Below, piece by piece: positions 7,183 to 9,792 of a stretch of 9,792 bases of DNA (its first letter is position 1; each line of letters begins with the position of its first letter). The notes below the pieces were generated by a model that was not told the DNA's origin, ran no database searches, and saw only the letters and a list, made by a program, of their open reading frames with translations. Source of the stretch: Mycobacterium paraffinicum (GTDB taxonomy: Bacteria; Actinomycetota; Actinomycetes; Mycobacteriales; Mycobacteriaceae). The position numbers were made by a program, and so were the translations under genes. The stretch lies in the NCBI RefSeq assembly GCF_001907675.1, contig NZ_MPNT01000065.1:1-9792 (forward strand), written 5' to 3'.

Positions 7183-7203
7183 GGCATCGCGTATCCGCGA
7201 GCC
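7183..7203 (-). terminator. Candidate terminator hairpin after the 714-aa gene
   Basis: GGC+TCGCG pairs with CGCGA+GCC around a 4-nt loop with one bulged base, giving an 8-bp GC-rich stem. It starts about 3 nt beyond the TAG stop at 7207-7209 on the minus strand. No U tract follows, so termination is inferred. Confidence 0.45.
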
Positions 7204-7206
7204 GCC

Positions 7207-9351
7207 CTAAGTGCAGGTCACGTCGAACCATGCCATGTGGTAGTTCGCGAGGTACTGATGCCCATCGATTAGTGCCTCGATAGCCGCCAGCAGCATCCAA
7301 TCTGCGACGGCTGCGACGTTGTGCTCCGGATACGCCGACAGGACCGAAGCCTGTATTTCGGCGATGCAGCTGCGCAAGAGTTCAGTCTCGCTGTCGAGCA
7401 CGCCGGTATTCCGCACCGCGGGCGCCGCGATGGCTTGCGCAATTCGCGGCAGGCCGTCGCGGCGACGTACGGCTTCCACAAGGGCTGGTCCGAGTTCCTC
7501 GACCTGCGGCGCGGCGGAGCGGGCCGGCCGATCACCGGTCAGCGTGGGAGCCTCGGGGTCGGATTCGGCGACGTAGGTGTTGTGCTCGTGAGCGGCGGCG
7601 ACCACGACGGCTCCGAGCAAGTCCACGACGCTGGCATCGTGCCGACGGATGGCTGGTTCGAGCAGGGTGACGTGGGCGGGCAGTCGGACATGCGGCGGTA
7701 TCCACCCACCGGCGAGGTCAGTGACCAGCAGGCTGGTGGTGCCGTCATCGCGCAGACCGGCCGCCCACGAAATTCGTGGCTCTTGGCGGGCTACCGCATC
7801 GACGAGCCGTTGCAAGCGCTGCTGCTCGGCCGCCCTGCTGGACACCGCGCCCGCCGTCGCACCGGTCGCGGCCGACATCGCGGATGCGCCCATCATGCTC
7901 GACGAGTTCGCGCCCGCGTGCCCGGCTGGGGTTCCGGGTGCTCCCCGTTCCACTGGCGAAACTAGCGGCCCACCCGCCGACGGGGAGGATGCGGCCGACG
8001 GGGCGACCGGCGCGCCCGAGACCGGCCCCGTCGGGACCGAAGGCATCGCCGGGGGCGCTCCGACCTGCGGTCGCAGGTCGGAGCCATACGCGGGCAGTGA
8101 GCCACCCGGAATGCTCGGGCCACTGGCTACCGGCGCTGCCGATCCTGACCATGAGCCCCCCGTGATTACCGGCGTAACTGGCGCAGCTCCTCCGGTGGTG
8201 GGCGCCGCCGGAGCGGCAGGCGGAGGCGTGTCGACCGGCGTGCCCGTCGGGATGAAAACACCGGCGCTGGGTGCAGTCGGAGTCACAGGAGGCGTCGCCG
8301 CAGGCGGACCGGCTTGCGGCGGTGACTCCATCGCGTTTACCGCCCCCGCCGACAATCCTTGTGCGCCCGCACCTGCCGGTTGACCCGTGGCCATTCCGGA
8401 TGCGAACGATTGCGCCAAGTTGGGCGGGGCGCCTTGGCCCAAGCCAGCGGACGACATGCCCGTCGGGCTACCCGTTAAGCCTGACATCCCCGACGACATC
8501 GATCCGCCACCGCCGGGCACGTGAACACCTGGCGATGTCAGTGCTTGTTGTCCGCTTGACACCTGCACAACAGACCCCTGCATACCACCGAAAGCAGCCG
8601 GTGATGGTGTAGGCCGCGCGGCCGCGCCCGGCAATGACGACCCCGGCCCCTGCGCGCCGCCGAAACCACCCGGTCCGGGAGTAGCCGACGGCCCGCCTCC
8701 GCCTGGCGTCGATGCGCCAGGCCCTTGGCTTCCCCCGAAAGCGGAATGAGTGGGTGCACTCAGGTCATGTTCGCCAATCTGCTGGGGTGGGCGCACATCG
8801 CCGGTGTTGAAGCCGTTTTGACGAGCCCATGTTCGGGCGTCAGCACCAATTCCTTCAACATCAAGAATTTTCTGGGTGGCTGCCAAGAGTTTGTCGCCCG
8901 CAGTCATGCTCGCGTTCGCAGCATCGCCGTTGCAACGCAACTGGACGGCCTGTACCTCCAAGACCTGCTCGGGCAGTGGCTTTTTCGAGGCGAGAATTTG
9001 ATCGATCTCGTGATTTCCCGCATTTGCTATGTCGGTCAATCTGCTTCGAAGGTAGTCGATTGCGTCAGCGCTGGAGTCGAAAGCTGCCGACTTCGCCTGG
9101 TACTTCTCCGCGAGATCGAGATGAAATTTCTCGCCTTGCTGGTATCGGGATATGAGGTCGTCCGCTGTGTGCCCCTGATTGCTTGCCGCGATCATCATCC
9201 ACTGACTGCGGAGGCCCTGCGAGAAGAACTGCTGCTCCGCGCACGCTTGGCTCCAATGCTGGGCACCGGCCCGCAGAGTCATCGACGATTCCGGCCACCA
9301 GGGCCCAATGAGCGCTGCTGTCCACTTGCCGGGCGGCAGGTCAGCCCCCAC
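7207..9351 (-). CDS. 714-aa ESX-2-associated multidomain protein (Rv3900c + Rv3899c equivalent in one ORF)
   Basis: Function unknown. Three parts can be seen. (1) Residues 1-185: a mostly helical domain containing ALIGPWWPES followed by LRAGAQHWSQA. This resembles the WP...LRAAA..W pattern in the N-terminal secretion domain of the CpnT/TNT toxin encoded nearby in M. tuberculosis. YQQGE (70-74) fits the YxxxD/E export motif, but its placement is not decisive. (2) Residues 186-500: a Pro/Gly/Ala/Ser/Thr linker with three FGGxQG motifs near 205, 230 and 254. (3) Residues 504-714: a folded alpha/beta-looking domain, with RISWAAGLRDDGTTSLLVTDLAGGW and a helical end with ADWMLLAAIEALI. This corresponds to the C-terminal part of Rv3899c (DUF5632/DUF5631, from memory). 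GTG 9351 is chosen because it follows AAAAGG by 6 nt and overlaps the upstream stop by 11 bp, suggesting translational coupling. No signal peptide or membrane helix is visible. M. tuberculosis carries 311- and 410-aa genes here; the sum is close to 714. Likely an ESX substrate or accessory protein, by inference. Confidence 0.88.
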   Translation of the reverse strand: MGADLPPGKWTAALIGPWWPESSMTLRAGAQHWSQACAEQQFFSQGLRSQWMMIAASNQGHTADDLISRYQQGEKFHLDLAEKYQAKSAAFDSSADAIDYLRSRLTDIANAGNHEIDQILASKKPLPEQVLEVQAVQLRCNGDAANASMTAGDKLLAATQKILDVEGIGADARTWARQNGFNTGDVRPPQQIGEHDLSAPTHSAFGGSQGPGASTPGGGGPSATPGPGGFGGAQGPGSSLPGAAARPTPSPAAFGGMQGSVVQVSSGQQALTSPGVHVPGGGGSMSSGMSGLTGSPTGMSSAGLGQGAPPNLAQSFASGMATGQPAGAGAQGLSAGAVNAMESPPQAGPPAATPPVTPTAPSAGVFIPTGTPVDTPPPAAPAAPTTGGAAPVTPVITGGSWSGSAAPVASGPSIPGGSLPAYGSDLRPQVGAPPAMPSVPTGPVSGAPVAPSAASSPSAGGPLVSPVERGAPGTPAGHAGANSSSMMGASAMSAATGATAGAVSSRAAEQQRLQRLVDAVARQEPRISWAAGLRDDGTTSLLVTDLAGGWIPPHVRLPAHVTLLEPAIRRHDASVVDLLGAVVVAAAHEHNTYVAESDPEAPTLTGDRPARSAAPQVEELGPALVEAVRRRDGLPRIAQAIAAPAVRNTGVLDSETELLRSCIAEIQASVLSAYPEHNVAAVADWMLLAAIEALIDGHQYLANYHMAWFDVTCT
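8057..8084. repeat. Perfect 12-bp inverted repeat (strong hairpin) inside the 714-aa coding region
   Basis: GCTCCGACCTGC and GCAGGTCGGAGC are exact reverse complements separated by a 4-nt loop (GGTC on the plus strand). It falls in the linker-coding part, around residues 422-432 (GSDLRPQVGA). No U tract follows on either strand. Confidence 0.8.
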
Positions 9352-9667
9352 CGCAAACCTTTTTCATAGCGGCATCTTTCGAGATTGCGTCAGTGAGCGC
9401 CGCCTGATACTCGGCATCGGTTGCGACGCCAGCGCTGCCTTTGGCGGTAAGGGTGCCGTATGCCATAGCTAATGCGTGCGCCGCGTCTCGGTGCTTAGCG
9501 TCGAGGACCGGATCGGCCGCTGCCATCTCAAGCAATAGGGCGCCATTGGTTGTTGCAATGCGTGCTAGCGCCTTGTCTGTTCCGGCGGTGTCGACCTGAG
9601 CCGCCTGAGCCGCCAGTTTGTAGACATCACAAAGCTGCTGTTGAGCGGCGGCAACTGCCGTAGGGGG
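9341..9667 (-). pseudogene. 5'-truncated small Ala-rich protein gene (Rv3901c position), cut at an IS junction
   Basis: Reading the frame upstream of the only internal starts (TTG 9535, ATG 9526) continues as coding-like protein to 9667: PPTAVAAAQQQLCDVYKLA, then about 90 more residues ending AAMKKVCGGG. An in-frame TGA (9668-9670) lies exactly where the insertion-sequence end begins. The 108 remaining residues are Ala-rich, probably helical, with one cysteine near each end (CDVYK and KVCGGG) that could form a disulfide. M. tuberculosis Rv3901c is annotated as a possible membrane protein of about 149 aa (from memory), so about 40 residues with the start and a presumed membrane or signal segment are missing. 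The stop overlaps the GTG of the 714-aa gene by 11 bp. A residual product from TTG 9535 (64 aa) is possible, but without export signals it would probably be inactive. Confidence 0.7.
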
Positions 9668-9792
9668 TCAAGTCCAGGGACGTGGTGTACGACGTCGTCG
9701 TGTGATTCTTCGACTTGGTGGTTTAGGCGGTCAGTGCCGCCGGGGTGTCCTCCTGTTCTGTTGATGGCGTGTGGTCGGCGCGGGATTTGCTG
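9664..9792 (-). mobile_element. Terminal part of an insertion sequence (IS256-like end suspected), continues beyond the window
   Basis: The coding-like frame of the truncated gene stops abruptly here. The sequence then starts GGGGTCAAGTCCAGGGACGTGG and leads to the C-terminus of a reading frame typical of a transposase. The end resembles inverted-repeat ends of actinobacterial IS256 (Mutator) elements ending in ACTTGACC, but this is from memory and only one end is visible, so neither the inverted repeat nor the target duplication can be checked. The exact boundary is uncertain by a few bases (9662-9668). Confidence 0.55.
9723..9791 (-). CDS. Transposase C-terminus (partial, 22 codons)
   Basis: The minus-strand frame from 9791 to TAA 9723-9725 reads SKSRADHTPSTEQEDTPAAL-TA. 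A hydrophilic Thr/Pro/Glu tail ending about 55 bp before the element end is typical of transposase genes in compact insertion sequences. The rest lies outside the window, so family assignment (IS256/Mutator suspected) is weak. It points toward the disrupted ESX-2 genes, so read-through or an outward promoter could reach them. Confidence 0.45.
   Translation of the reverse strand, partial: SKSRADHTPSTEQEDTPAALTA

Noticed and set aside
9689..9698. 10-bp palindrome ACGACGTCGT near the IS end
   Set aside because: Probably part of the IS terminal sequence; too short to call an operator or a separate element.

Overview
The window is high-GC DNA from a Mycobacterium, most likely a slow grower. It covers the 5' part of an ESX-2 type VII secretion locus. 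All genes I can support lie on the minus strand, so transcription runs right to left. The assignment rests mainly on the EccB protein: its N-terminus and length (495 aa) match, as I remember it, EccB2 (Rv3895c) of M. tuberculosis. The gene order also matches the Rv3901c-Rv3894c segment. No database was consulted; all Rv comparisons are from memory.

Layout in transcription order, right to left: (1) 9664-9792, the end of an insertion sequence, with the last 22 codons of a probable transposase. (2) 9341-9667, the 3' remnant of a small alanine-rich gene (position of Rv3901c), which has lost its start at the IS junction. (3) 7207-9351, one 714-aa gene overlapping the remnant by 11 bp. It has a helical N-terminal domain with a WWP motif, a long Pro/Gly/Ala/Ser linker and a folded C-terminal domain; it corresponds to Rv3900c plus Rv3899c, which are two genes in M. 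tuberculosis. (4) 7062-7206, a short intergenic region with a post-stop hairpin and a leader hairpin. (5) 6117-7061, a 314-aa Gly/Pro/Met/Gln-rich protein (position of Rv3897c/Rv3898c). (6) 5965-6116, an intergenic region with a strong post-stop hairpin and paired TTGACA-containing repeats. (7) A tight three-gene operon: an SLT-type transglycosylase (5056-5964), eccB2 (3566-5053) and eccC2 (2-3562). Gaps are only 2-3 bp. eccC2 runs off the left edge after 1187 codons.

EccB2 and EccC2 are core parts of the inner-membrane secretion complex. EccC is the FtsK/SpoIIIE-type motor that recognises substrates and drives export; EccB is a membrane-anchored periplasmic subunit. The co-transcribed transglycosylase could open or remodel peptidoglycan for the machine, or be exported by it. 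The two large low-complexity proteins upstream look like ESX-associated substrates or accessory proteins. Their functions are unknown, and I infer the role only from context and a CpnT-like N-terminal motif.

The most notable points are: the IS truncation of the gene just upstream of the 714-aa gene; the intact single ORFs where M. tuberculosis has split pairs; a perfect 12-bp inverted repeat inside the 714-aa coding region; a cluster of perfect palindromes in the 314-aa gene; and the coupling of a muralytic enzyme without a signal peptide to eccB2-eccC2.
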